DNA of 64,000 nucleotides from Micractinium sp. NFX-FRZ (taxonomy: Eukaryota > Chlorophyta > Trebouxiophyceae > Chlorellales > Chlorellaceae): contig JAPTJF010000072.1 in assembly GCA_029339195.1 (NCBI GenBank), forward strand, positions 62,001 to 126,000, given 5' to 3'. The notes under the pieces were generated by a model. The model worked only from the letters and a program-made list of their open reading frames with translations. It was not told the DNA's origin and made no database searches. Shown here piece by piece: positions 22,028 through 32,867 of this stretch (positions are counted from its first letter, which is position 1; each line of letters opens with the position of its first letter). Both the position numbers and the translations under genes were made by a program.

Positions 22028-24566
22028 ATGGAGCCTGCGCCGCCTGGCGAGCCACAGGACTGGGGGAAGCAGCTGGACCAGCTGGCCTCCAGCCTGACCG
22101 AGGCCAGCGATGGGCTGGCCCTCACCATTGCCAACGTGGAGGGCGCCTTCAAGAGCCTCAGCCCCGGCCTGGCAGGCAACCACAGCACCAAGTCCAGTGT
22201 GATGGAGGCCGGAGCCAGCTTCACAGACAAGCTGCTCATCTACAGCGAGCAGCTGCACCCCATTGCGTGCCAGACGCTGCTCAACCTGGTGGGTGGGCGG
22301 CGCGGGCGGGCGGCACCCAGGGCCGGTGGGCCGTCCTCTGGCAGTCCTGAGGGGGGCCCATGCCAGCGGTAGCGGTGTCTGGGCTTGCTTCCTTGTTTTT
22401 GCTTTACATCTTCTTACCCGCAATGAATCTTGGGTCGGAACCATGCCGCATTGGGTGCCTTCTTGGCTCCCCGCCCCGAGTGCGCGTGGGTGGGCTGTAA
22501 GCCTGCAGCGCTGATGGCCCCGTACCACATCTGCAGGGTGTGCCGCCAGCCAAGCCATGCTGCCAGCCAAGCTGCACATGCATCGCCTGCTGTGCCCCTC
22601 CCTCCACGCCCTCGCCCCTCCACACACACATGACTGCAGGAGAGCTTTCTGGAGCCGTTTGAGGACCTGAGCTACCCCGAGTTTGTGGCGATGCTGCCGG
22701 TACGTGGGCACCTGCGCAGAAGCTGCCCAGCTGTCGACGCCATGCACTCCCGGCGCACTGCGTGCGGCACGCGCGGGCGGGCCGCTGCCAGCGCTCTTGA
22801 GCCAGGCATCTGCAGCATGCAGGTGCCCAGTCAGCAGCCCAGTCAGGTGCAGGTGCCCAGCCAGGTGCCCAGCCAGAACGGTTCCGCCGTCTGCTCCCTT
22901 GCCTCCTGTCCCCCCTGGTCCGGTCCTCGCCCACCCCTGCCTCCTCACCACCTGCCCTGCTGTGCCCTGCTGTGCAGCACCTGGTGAAGGAGGTGCCGGG
23001 GCACGCCGACCAGGCATACCTAAACAAGGCGCTACACGAGGCTTACGTGGTGGACCTGGACGCCCTGCTGACCGAAGTGCAGCGCAGCCTGAAGAAGCTC
23101 GAGCTGGATGTGCAGGTAGCCGACTGGCACCTTTGGCTTGAATTCATGTCGGCTTGAAATCTTCCTCAACCCCACGCATTCCGGCTGTAACCTGCTACCC
23201 CTTCCCCATCCGGATGTGCAGGCGCAGTGGCAGCAGGTCCGCAAGAAGGAGGAGTCGAGCCGCAAGGCCAAAAGGGTGGGGCACACCCTGGCGGGCGCCG
23301 CTGCGGTGAGCGCTGGGCTGTGCTGGGCTGTGCTGGGCTGGGCTGGGCTGGCCACGGCTGGCTGGCAGGCCACATGCGTGTGCCTTCCAGGGGCGGCCCC
23401 GCTGCTGGCTGGTCCGCATGTGCTGCACGCTCTGGCCTGCAATGAGGGCACTGCTTGCCAGTTGCGCAGGCAGGCAGGCTGCGGTGTAGAGCAGACTGGG
23501 TGGCCCCGCGCCCGCACCACACCCGCTGCGTCCCCCTCCCCCTCCACCCACCACCCGCGGCTGTTTGCACGCGTGGCTCTGTGTGGCAGCAGCTGAGGCA
23601 GTCCGCCACAGCTCACTATGCGCTCACTGCCCTCTTTTGGCACGTGTGTGTGCAGGCCGGCGGCATTGCGGTGGCGTGTGCCTTACTGGGACCTGCCGGC
23701 CTCTTCATCCCAGCGCTGGCGCCCGTAGCCCTGGCGGCTGGCGGCACCGGCAGCGTCATTGCCATGTCGGCAGGCAGGGAGGTGGCGGAGGAGAAGCGGC
23801 TGCTGGCGGTGGCTCTGAAGGATCAGGCCAACGCCGTCGGCGCTTTGCACGGCAAGCTGCAGCTGGGGCTGCCATGTGCCATCCGTGGCATGCAGGTGAG
23901 GTGCCAACTCTTTGTCGACTGCTGTGCTGGGCCAGCCCCATGCAAGCGGGGGAAAGACGGGTGAAATGCGCGTTGCAGCGACTGTGCGGCCAAGGGACAT
24001 GCCGGCGGCAGCTTCACGGCAGCTTCCTGCCGCGTCCACCCGTACACCCCCCCACCCCACCCCCCACCCCCCATCCAAGCACCCCTGCCCTTGCCCTGCA
24101 AGGTTGGCCCGCTGCAACACATTCGCTGGCCGTCTGCTGCCGCAACTGCTGGCTTTCAATTGCCCCTCCCCTGGCGGCGCAGGAGGTCGGGCTCATTGTG
24201 GGCGAGTTTTTCGAGTGCTTGGAGGTGGAGCTTTTGAAGAACGGGAAGCGCGGGTCCCGACTGGCAGCGGTGCACGAGGCGGGCGCGGCCGACTGCCTGC
24301 TCCACACCCTGTACCAGGGCGTGCGCCGGCGGCTGCGGAGCGTGACGCTGGCGTGCCGCACGTACCGTTCCACCGGGCAGGCCCTGCGCATCGCCCTGCG
24401 CAACGTCGCCCAGGTCAGCGAGCGGTACAAGGTGGGAGTGACCGAGGAGTGGCTGGAAGAGAAGCTGGAGGCTCTGAGGCGGGACCCCCGCCAGTCGGGC
24501 CGCAACTTCCGCATACCCCCGCCCGCCCTGCTGGGCAGCAGCGCGTCCTCCCGCAGGCTGCGCTGA
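22028..24566 (+). CDS. Hypothetical protein with hydrophobic Gly/Ala segment
   Basis: Six exons: 22028-22288, 22640-22699, 22978-23115, 23222-23305, 23656-23895 and 24183-24566, giving 388 residues. I do not recognise the family. Residues 1-170 are helical and amphipathic (LDQLASSLTEASDGLALTIA, then FLEPFEDLSYPEF, then LDALLTEVQRSLKKLELDVQ). Residues about 182-221 are a long hydrophobic Gly/Ala/Pro-rich stretch (IAVACALLGPAGLFIPALAP, then VALAAGG) that looks like a membrane hairpin or glycine zipper, flanked by charged helices (REVAEEKRLLAVALKDQ). The C-terminal 127 residues are helical and basic and end in a Ser/Arg-rich tail. The arrangement of a helical bundle with a central hydrophobic hairpin recalls pore-forming or apolipoprotein-L-like architecture, but this is shape only, not homology. 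The start ATG follows a C-rich leader. Confidence 0.75.
22823..22885 (+). repeat. Minisatellite in intron 2 of the hypothetical gene
   Basis: Degenerate units of GTGCCCAGCCAG / GTGCCCAGTCAG are repeated about five times within the intron. Confidence 0.7.
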
Positions 24567-25712
24567 GCGCATGGGCAGCGCCTGGCAACCGCTGCAACCT
24601 GTCTCTGCCATCAGCACCACTGCTCGCTGACTGCACACGTGTGGCCCGCCAAGCTGTGCTTGTGCTGAGCAACAGTGCGGGCGCCGGTCCACTTGTATCA
24701 TCCTCCCTCGTTCACTACGTGAGGCATGCGCTTGCGCAGCACACCTCACGTGTACTGACAATCAACCCTGGCACCTGCACATGCACTCGTTGCCAATCCA
24801 ATCACCTTGTACATGCACTCATTGTCATTCCTGTCGCTTCAAACCTTCACATGCACCCCCTCAGTACGCCTCTCACCTGCAGAAGGCCCCTGTCAGCTCC
24901 TGTCGACTACATTCTCGACCTTATGATCAATCCCCTGCCTTTTGTTATGTGCTCATGCCAGTATAACAATAGACATGCAAACGGCTGCACAGGCAAAACA
25001 TGCCGCCGAGGTACGGTGGGCTTTGCGAGGAGGAGGGGGCGGCAAGCACAGAGGCTGGCGGCAAGATGTGGCAATGGGGTAAGCAACACTTGCACACCAG
25101 GGTGCCACCCCTCAGCTCGGCTGGCCCAAAGTTGAGCAATGTTTAAGGTCCACATGCATGCTAGCGCACGCGTCAGTTTGGCCCCATCACAGCATCCAGG
25201 GCAGCCAGCCGGAAGCGACGGCGCCGAGACGGCGGGCACACTGCTGCTCATGGCACCTTGCTGAACTGCAGCTGGCAAAGTTCACTGCATTCATACAGCA
25301 ACTCATCTGGCTGCTCAAGAAAGAGGAACCCGGCAGACCGCTGGCGGCGGGTGGGTAACCTGCCAGCCGCTGGCGGCAGGACAGCCTGGTGCCAGCAGGA
25401 CACTCCCCGCACCCATAGCACCGCCCGGGCACGCCTGTTGTTGTAAAGTGGCTCACATCGTTGTGTTGGGTACTTCATCCACCCCCGACACCGTTTGAGA
25501 ACCTCTTGAGCAGCACTCGCGAGCTTCTCGGCCGACGGCAGTTCCGCCGCACGCTCTCTCTGTCCCTACACAGCGACCGAAGCTCTTAGCACGATCCTGC
25601 GGACGCACGGCCACAGTTTCCGCCTCCCGCCCCCTGTCCCCGCCGCCGCCGCCGCCCCTGCCACCCGTCTCGGAGGGTGTGGGAGTCGTCTCACTGCAGC
25701 TAAGCAGCAGCA
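24567..25712. promoter_or_regulatory. Intergenic region upstream of the F-box gene
   Basis: This 1.1-kb region lies between two plus-strand genes. The left half (24600-24960) contains a series of ACATGCAC/CATTGT-like short repeats. A plus-strand TGTAA occurs near 25442, rather far (about 880 bp) from the upstream stop codon. No coding motif is seen. Confidence 0.4.
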
Positions 25713-27635
25713 ATGGCTGCTGTCGAGCAGTCCCCCCACTTTGACGACGTTCTGGGAGAGGAGCTGCTGCCCCTCGTGCTGGCCCACCTGCCGTTGGATG
25801 ACTTGTGCCGTGTGCAGCGGGTGTGCCGCCGCCTGCGGCGAGCGGTGCTCGAGGCGCAGCCCGTGTGGCGCCAGCTGTATGCAGCCACATGGCCAGACAG
25901 CCAAGCAAACGCTGGCAGTGTCGCGCAGCAGCAGCCGCAGCAGTCACTACGGCAGCAGCAGCAGCAGCAGTCATTACAGCAGCAGCAGCAGCAGCAGCGG
26001 GAGTGTCCTGGCACGGCCAGCATGCCAGCATCTGGGATCAGCTGGCCACCGTCCCACACGCAGCCAGCCGGCGCCAGCACCAGCGGGCAGCAGCCTGGCG
26101 GTGGCAGCGACAGCGGGGTTCCGCTATCTGCGGCTGCTGGCGCCGGCAGCAGCAGCCAGAGCAGCAATCAGGGAAAGCGCAAGCGGGGGGCGAGTGAGCT
26201 GGGTGCAGCAGCAGGCGACGGACCGACAGATGCGGGCAGCCAGGCGGTCGACTGGCGGGAGAGGTTCAAAGCCAGGTGCGCCTGCTGGGTTGGGCTGACC
26301 GTTGGCCGGCGCCGTTGGCGGGCGTATTTTACCTCCCTCCCCGCTGCCAGCCCGGATGCATGCCTACGAGTTGGCTAGGTTGGGGAGGGCAACGGGCACA
26401 GCATTCATGCGCACACGGGGTGGAGTATCAGGGTGGTGGTGGCGTGGCGGTGGCACATGCGCCTGATGGGCCGCTGTCCCATGTCTGCCTGCTTTATCGT
26501 CAGCTGTTGTGTCAGGTAACACCGTGTTGAGTGGAATGGCGCAGGTTTGTGGAGGCAGCGCAGCGGGAGCGGCTCAAGCGCCTGGCACGGCGGCTCAAGG
26601 CGGAGAGCGCGCTGCAGGTAGAGCGCCAGGGCTGTCGCCGTACTGCCCTGCCGCGCTACACCTGCCTTGCTGCTGCTGGCTGCATATCAAAAACCATTCG
26701 TATGGCACAGCCGGGAGCAGCAGGCAGCTGGATCAATGCAGGGTTCAGTGCAGCTCAGCCCCTGCTGTTCTTTCCCAGTTGCCCCGGGAGGAGCATCATC
26801 GTGTGCTGCCCTCTAAGCACGCATGCTGCTCACGCTGTGCACGCTGTGGTGCAGGTCCAGCAGCAGGAGATTCACCGCCTAGAGCAGGCGCTGGCGCAGG
26901 AGCAGCGCACCCTGCCCGCCCTGCAGGCCGAACTGTCGGCTGTGCAGCGCGCCAGGTGTGCTGTGCTTTGCTGTGCTGTGCTGTGCCGGGCTGTGCTGTG
27001 CTGTGCGGTGCGGTGCAGGTGCAGCGTGCGGCAATGCAGCAACACAGGCCCGCCTGCCTGCCACCCGTGGTGCAGCTTGCTCTGTGGAAGCAGCTCAGTG
27101 GACGAGGCAGCCCCTGTGCTGTGCTACGCTGTGAGCTGCGCCTCCTCAACTGCTGCCCCACCCCTGCTGAACTCCCATGCGCTGCCCACCCCCTCTCAAG
27201 CGGTGCATGCAGGCAGCAGGCCTCCACCGCGGCGCTCGCAAAGCTGTACTGGCAGCCTCGCCCGGTGGCCACTGCCCACGGCGTGCTCACAGACCAGGCA
27301 CCGCAAGATGTAAGAAGGGCCCAGGCTGGGCAATCACTGGCTGGGGTGGATGCGTGCCTGCTTGAGCCCTCTACCTGCGTGTTCTTCTGTTCCGGATGGG
27401 GCGGTGCACGCGACGTAACGCAGCAGCAAGCAGCGGACCAGCTAGCAAGCACCACGTTGCCCCGCTCTCCACCTTTCCTGTTGCTTCCCGGCCGCAGGAG
27501 GAGGGGCGCGAGCAAGATTTGAAGCAGCAGGTGGCGGTGGCCCAGCTGGAGGTGCGCAAGCTGCAGTTGGCCCTGGAGGCCAAGCGGCGGCGCGCAGCCG
27601 AGGCACGGCAAAAGTTGCAGGCATTGCTTCCATGA
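25713..27635 (+). CDS. F-box protein with C-terminal coiled coil
   Basis: Five exons: 25713-26275, 26545-26617, 26855-26955, 27213-27309 and 27498-27635, giving 323 residues. Residues 13-60 form an F-box (LLPLVLAHLPLDDLCRVQRV, CRRLRRAVLEAQPVWRQLYA), the Skp1-binding module of SCF ubiquitin ligases. The segment VDWRERFKARRF (about 178-189) is the piece that often follows an F-box (W-x-x-x-F). Between them lies a Ser/Gly/Gln-rich linker with two poly-Gln runs encoded by CAG repeats. The C-terminal 135 residues are heptad-like and charged (QEIHRLEQALAQEQRTLPAL; EVRKLQLALEAKRRRAAEAR), which predicts a coiled coil in place of the usual LRR, WD40 or Kelch substrate domain. The substrate is unknown. 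Exon 4 starts at the acceptor that gives RQQASTAALAKLYW; this exon is the least certain. Confidence 0.8.
25925..26000 (+). repeat. CAG repeats encoding poly-Gln
   Basis: Two CAG-rich runs separated by a Ser-Leu codon pair encode Gln stretches of six to seven residues within the F-box protein linker. Confidence 0.9.
26956..27020 (+). repeat. Period-5 GCTGT repeat starting at a splice donor
   Basis: Directly after the exon ending at 26955, the intron starts GTGTGCTGTGCTTTGCTGTG and continues as GCTGT-like pentamers for about 60 bases. Confidence 0.85.
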
Positions 27636-28242
27636 GCAGCAGCAGGGATGTGCTGCGCCGCCTTTGCTTCCCTGAGCAGGGCACGCTGCCAATGCTCCAG
27701 CAGCCGTGCGGCGTGGGTGGGAGGAGGCGGGCTGCTGCTACAACACAGCCCCCCTTTGCATACCTTGCTGGTGCTCGGTGCACTACAACCCCGCAGCGTG
27801 TGTGGGCCTTCCCACTGTGTCATGCTCCCGTCCTAGGCTCTTCGTCAGCCCATACACCCTGCGCACTGCACAGCCTGATGGGGTGTAGGGTACCCCTAAA
27901 CCCTACCCTGTACATTCCCCCATGCCGTCATTTTCACAGCAGTGGTATGTTGGCAGGTGGCAGGGAGTAGGGGGGCGAGAGAGGCTGGGAGGGCACCAAG
28001 AGGGGCAGGGACAGCGGCAACGTGGTGCAGCAAACAGAGCGAGCAAGCGAGAGGGAAGAGGAAGAATGCAGGAATGGGCAGTGCTGGAAAGGGGGGGCGC
28101 AGGCGCCGCGGGCTGGGCCGCCAATCGTAGGGAGGGGTCACAATATGATACGATATGGATAACAACATTGCTTGCAGCGCAGGGCAGGGCAGGGCAGGGC
28201 TGAGCAGGCGGCCAGCTGTGCCGGGCTGCGTGCCGCGTGGGG
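27636..28242. other. Convergent intergenic region with one telomere-type repeat
   Basis: This is the 3' flank of the F-box gene (+) and the SYLF gene (-). Near 27886-27912 the sequence contains CCCTAAACCCTACCC, one full plant/algal-type telomere unit plus a variant, within an imperfect inverted repeat (GTAGGGTACCCCTA). A GGGCA repeat lies at 28183-28202. No TGTAA signal is recognised. Confidence 0.45.
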
Positions 28243-31200
28243 CTATCTGGGGGAACCGGTGTACTGATGCTGATGCTGATGCTGATGCTGATGCTGCCCC
28301 TCGACCGTGCTGTCCGAGCTGCGTCGATGGTACGGGCTCGGTGGCGCCGCCTCGCCGCCGCCGCTGGACGCCCGCCCCACGCTGTTGTGCTGCAGGCTGC
28401 TGTTGCGGGAGAAGCCGCCCGGCGCGGCCGCCGTGTTGTTGGTCGACCGGTCGTGGTGCATGGTGGCGGAGCGCGGGTGCACGCTGGGCCCCCTCACCTC
28501 CTTCACCTCCCGCACGTACGCGTTCAGCTTGTCGTAAATGGGCTGGAACTCGGGCGGCGGCTGTGCCTTGCACTGCAGGATTGGATGGTGGTTGATACAT
28601 GCGGTTAGCAAGCGCGCGTTGGCGTGTGAAAGATGGCGGGTTGCGACTTGGGCGGCGGCTGCACCCTGCACTGCACGCCAGGTGGGTGGATGTGATCTTG
28701 AGATGGATTGTTGGCAGGGTGGTGGTGGTGTGCATGCGTGGGTGGGTGCTTGTGTGGCAGGCAGGTGACTCGGTTGGGTATGCATGTGGTGCAACTGTTC
28801 GGCAGGCTCCCAGCGGCCGGCCCTAGGCACAAGGGGAGGGGAGCTTATGTAGGGGGGCGCGTAGGCAGGCCAGGCGTGCGCACGACCGGGCGTTCAGATG
28901 GTGGTCAGCGGGCTCGCAGCAGGCGGGCAGAAGGCGGGCAGGCATCCCAATCCTCTGCTGCCTGGCTGGGGCTGCCCGCTCATGCATGGCACCCGCTTCA
29001 CCCCACCAGTCCGCAGCCCTGGGCCCGCCCACCGAAGGGGCACAGATACGTTTGCGCCAGCAGATGCGATGCGTGCGTACCTGCAGCACCGCCTGGGCAT
29101 CAAAGCCTGGCCCGTAGCAGGCCGTGTTGAGCTTGTTGTCCAGGCCAAACGATCCGCCTGCAGCAGTGCGTGTGTGCAGCACACAGTGTATCAACATCCA
29201 CGCCAGCAGTGGCAGGCCGTCTGTCGGCTCACCAACCAACAACCAATGGAGCTGCCTGCACCACATGGGTAGGTCTTTGCATGGGGTTGCCGACTGCCGC
29301 CGCCGCAGCCACAGCAGCAGCAGCAGCAGCAGCATGAGTGTTGGTAGCAGCTGGCGGCGCCAATATGACCGCAGCGTTCGCAGCAGCAGCTGCGCCGGCA
29401 GTGTGGCCCGCAGCGTACGCAGCAGCAGCGGCAGCTGTGGCAGCATTGGTGCGGCAGCAGCAGCACTGGCAGCAGCAGCAGCAGCAGCTCCATCCCCTGG
29501 CAGCACAGAGCAATACGCAGCACGGCGGCAGCAGTATGTACATGGCGGAAAACAGTACGGCGGCAGCCTCACCCCTGCAGGGCAGAGCAGTACGCAACAC
29601 GGCAGCAGCAGTACGGCACGCGGCGGGCAGCAGTACAGCCTCACCCCTGCAGGACAGGTCCACCATGCCGGCCTCCATGAGGTAGTATTTGGCCATCATG
29701 CCGCCATCACTGTCCATCGTCACCTGGCAGGGGGGCAGGGCGAAAGGATGTTCTAGGTCAAAGGCGGGAAGATGGTGGGTGGGGTGGGATGGGGGCAGCA
29801 GGGATGCTGCCCGCATGTGCTTCGTGTGTCGTGAGCTGGCCAGAAGGGAGGGAGGGAGGGAGGGAGGGGACAGACACGGGGGCCTGGCCGGAGTGCAGGA
29901 GCACGCAAGCCGTCATGACGCCATCACTGTCCATCGCCACGTGGCAGGGGGAAGATGTAAGGCAAGAATATGGGGGAGGGCAGGCAGGAAGCTGCCCGCC
30001 ATCCACTGTTTAATGTGGGATGGAGGGGTCAGCAAGGGGATGGGGTGGGATGGAGGGGCCAGGAATGGGCCTCGCCCAGCGTGTAAGGGCAGGCACGCCA
30101 CCATGCCGGCCTTCTTGTCCCACAGTTTGGTGTGGGAACAGAGCAGAGGGGGAAGGGCGGAGGCAACATGAAGGTTCTGGTGCCAGCGCATGCATGTGTG
30201 GGGCCAGCCAGTGGCGGCGGTGCCACAAGAGCCGCCGAGGCCGCCGCCTCCCACCCCACCCCACCTCGACCTGCCCGCCCGCCCGCCCGCCCACCTGCGA
30301 CGTCGTGCCGCTGCTGCTGGTGTGCAGGCGCCGCACGCGGCTGCCGTTCATGTCAATTAGGAAAGCGGCGTTGATGCCCATGTTGTGGTGCGGGCGCAGC
30401 ACATTGCCCAGGCCCTGCTCGTTCATAATTGCCAGGCAGATCATCATCTTGAAAAAGCCTGCAGGTTGAGAGCAAAATGTGCAGCAGTGCAAGATCAGTA
30501 CGCGCCGGACAGCATCGGGAGTCAAGGTGGAAAGGCAGCTTCCCACCCCTACAGGCCACACCTACAGGACCAGACGGTGGTGCCGTAACGGAGGCCCAAC
30601 CAGCAAGCAGGCAACACAGCAATGCAATGTGAGGTTCTCCACTCGAAACCCACATCCCGTCAGGCTGCAGCTCTTGGCCCCTCAACACAAGAGGTCCCAA
30701 GCAGACAGTGACAGCAACGCACTGAGCAGATGATCAGGGCTCTCAGTACTGGTGCTCACCTCCCGTCAGTCCCAAGCTGACGCTCTTAGCCTTGCCGGAC
30801 CCACCGGTCCACACCCATAGGACCAGACGGTAGTCAGCACACACACAGTCAGCACACACACACGAAGCCCGAGCAACAAGTAGGCTACACAGCAATGTGC
30901 GGGTCTCAATCAAGACAGCAAGTGGCACTAAACAGTAGTAGGGTCAATCAATCCCACCTCCAGTCAGCCCCAGGCTGACGCTCTTGGCCTTCAGGAAGAC
31001 GGGGCCCGACCAGACGATGGAGCCATCGGGGGTGGTGGTCTTGCGGATGAGAACCACACGCTCCGTGGTGATCCCAACGACCGCCCCCACCTTCCGCCGC
31101 TTCACAAACGCCAGCGCCTGCAGGCGGGCAGCGCACAACTGGGTTTTCAGGCTCTAGGGTTCAGGTTCAGGGTATAAGGTACAGGTCCCGCAGCGCCTGC

Positions 31201-32027
31201 AGGCGGGCAGCGCATCGGTACTGCCATGGCAATGCAGTGGGGTGGATGTGGCAAGTTGTCATGATGGTGGGCCATCGGGTGTTTGTTGGTTTAGCTTTGC
31301 AAGCGCAGCCCAGGGGTCGAACGGGCTGGCAAGCGGGGGGCAGCAGCGGGTCCCGCATGTGTTGGTGCCAGCAGGATGGGGGGCAGGGCGCGGCCAGCGG
31401 TGCCCGACAGGGCAAGGCTGCATGTGCGCTGTGCCATGCTGCGCCACGCTGCGCAGCGCAACACAGCAGGGCAGGGGACGTGTGCACAGCACAACGCGGG
31501 GGACCCACGCCGCCGCTGCGTGTGAGCGGCCCCTGCCAGCAGCACAACGGCAGCAGGACTCCGTGCAGCACGACCGCCCCAGGAGCGCACCACCCCTCAT
31601 GTGCGCGACGGTTCAGCGACTGTCCATAGCCAGGGTCGAACGTACTATTATTAATGCAAACTATACATTACCCCTGGGTGCAGCCAGCCAGCTGTCGCTG
31701 TCCAGGCCCACCAGTGCAGCCATGCAGCCAAGCCAGCTAAGCACATGCTTCCTCCCACCCCCCGCGCAGGCTGCACTCATCTGCATGTGCGCCACTGCCC
31801 TGTACAATCTTGTCAAACCCAGCAAGAGCCCTCAAGAAAACAAACCCATCGTAACAACGGCACACCTGCGCGTGCACCACCGCCGTTTTAGGCATTGCCG
31901 CCATCTTGACAACGTCCCGCCCCGCCGGGTCAATGCCCAACACGGGGCTGGCCGTCAGCGCATCCAGGCTCCAGTTCACGTCCTCCACGAGCTTGGCCAG
32001 CCGGGTGGCCAGCCATTCCGGGCGCGC
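28243..32027 (-). CDS. SYLF (Ysc84-like) lipid-binding domain protein
   Basis: Six exons are supported: 31866-32027, 30958-31117, 30295-30458, 29645-29723, 29081-29157 and 28243-28572, giving 323 residues; the true N-terminal exon lies upstream and is not resolved. SYLF/DUF500 domains (yeast Ysc84, human SH3YL1) bind phosphoinositides and, in some members, actin, and act in endocytic or vesicle traffic. The family order is seen: IDPAGRDVVKMAAMPKTAVV, ALAFVKRRKVGAVVGITTER, IVWSGPVFLKAKSVSLGLTG, FFKMMICLAIMNEQGLGNVL, FGLDNKLNTACYGPG and ILE-type end PPPEFQPIYDKLNAYVREVK. There is no SH3 or FYVE domain in the visible part. The C-terminal 80 residues are Ser/Gly-rich and end in alternating Gln-His encoded by a hexamer repeat. 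Four of its five introns contain echo copies of neighbouring exon edges. The acceptor before 32027 is strong, so a separate first exon is expected; the frame also stays open to 32474. Confidence 0.8.
28263..28297 (-). repeat. Hexanucleotide repeat encoding Gln-His
   Basis: About five units of CAGCAT (minus strand) lie just before the SYLF stop codon and give an alternating Gln-His tail. Confidence 0.9.
28643..28690 (-). repeat. Echo of the SYLF exon 6 start and splice acceptor
   Basis: The sequence repeats the first about 35 bases of the exon that begins at 28572 together with an intact AG acceptor. Its translation, CRVQPPPKSQPAI, parallels CKAQPPPEFQPI of the real exon. Confidence 0.75.
29563..29658 (-). 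repeat. Tandem copy of the SYLF exon 4 splice donor
   Basis: The motif CCTGCAGGGGTGAGGCTG (minus strand) that forms the exon 4 donor is repeated 72 bp further into the intron with the GT intact. Confidence 0.8.
29914..29955 (-). repeat. Echo of the SYLF exon 4 start, acceptor lost
   Basis: A copy of the exon 4 start (translation VAMDSDGVMTACVL beside VTMDSDGGMMAKYYL) lies about 215 bp upstream in the gene's sense. Its AG has changed to AC, so it should not be spliced. Confidence 0.75.
30754..31020 (-). repeat. Tandem copy of the SYLF exon 2 end and splice donor
   Basis: About 200 bp downstream of the exon 2 donor, the intron repeats the coding end KAKSVSLGLTGG and a GTGAG donor. A third, more decayed copy is suggested near 30560-30700 (shared GACCAGACGGT and ACACAGCAATG). 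Confidence 0.75.
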
Positions 32028-32867
32028 CTGCGGGCAGACAACAGCGGGGTGATGGCGGCGGCTGCTGAGTGGGCGGGCGGCGGGCGGCAGGGGCAGCGGC
32101 CTTGCAGCCGTTGCCCCTGGCACGGCGCGCAAGCTGTTGCGGCATAGGGCGGCAGCTTGCGAGGCCTGGTGCGGGTGCCCGCGGCGCAGGCCGTGCGCGA
32201 GGGTTTGCGAGCACAGCGCATTTCCGACTTGCCGCTGCCATGACGCCTGCTCCAAGCACGCTTGCTGCCGTGCGTGCTCCAAATGAGCTCGGTACCAGCA
32301 GGGCTGCCGCGCGAACTCTGTCGTGCGGTGCCTGCGCTGACAGCGCTGACGGCTCAATTTGAGGGGCAAGACTCTTGCCGCAAGAGTCGCACACGCAGAC
32401 GAGTCACCAAGCAGAAGGATCTTAGTCATAGTAAGCTTAGGCATTGTGGGCACAGTGCCAGCGCAGCAGCGCAACCACCGCCTGGTAGCCCGGGAGTCAC
32501 GCCAACAGGCAGCATTGGGCCTCGCAGGCTAATAAAGCCAGTGATGTCATCCCTCCCTGTGATGGGAAAGTGGGCTAGTTTGGGGCAGTGTACCAGCTTT
32601 ACCGTGGGCTTGTAGGCAGCCTGCACCAGCTGTCGTGCCTGCCTGGGGTGGCCAGATGGGCGGGGGGTGTCGCCTGTGTGCAGGGCTGCAGCTGCCAATC
32701 TGTTGCGCAACGCGCCGACCGGGGTTCTTCATTACAACGGAAATCGGCAAGCTTGTAGCCGGCAAGCTTGTAGCCCGGGCGCCAGTCGAAGAAATGGTAC
32801 AAGCATAATCAACAGCCAGCCGAAAGCACAGCTCAGCTTGTCTGTGAGGATGCGCCGCCAGCCACGC
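32028..32867. other. Region between VPS11 and the SYLF gene
   Basis: It holds the VPS11 3' UTR and the 5' part of the SYLF gene, including its unresolved first exon and promoter. Open minus-strand frames extend upstream of 32027 (to 32474), but no family signal is visible in them. Confidence 0.4.
32732..32736 (-). terminator. Candidate TGTAA polyadenylation signal for VPS11
   Basis: TGTAA on the minus strand lies about 132 bp downstream of the VPS11 stop codon (32868-32870). Confidence 0.5.
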
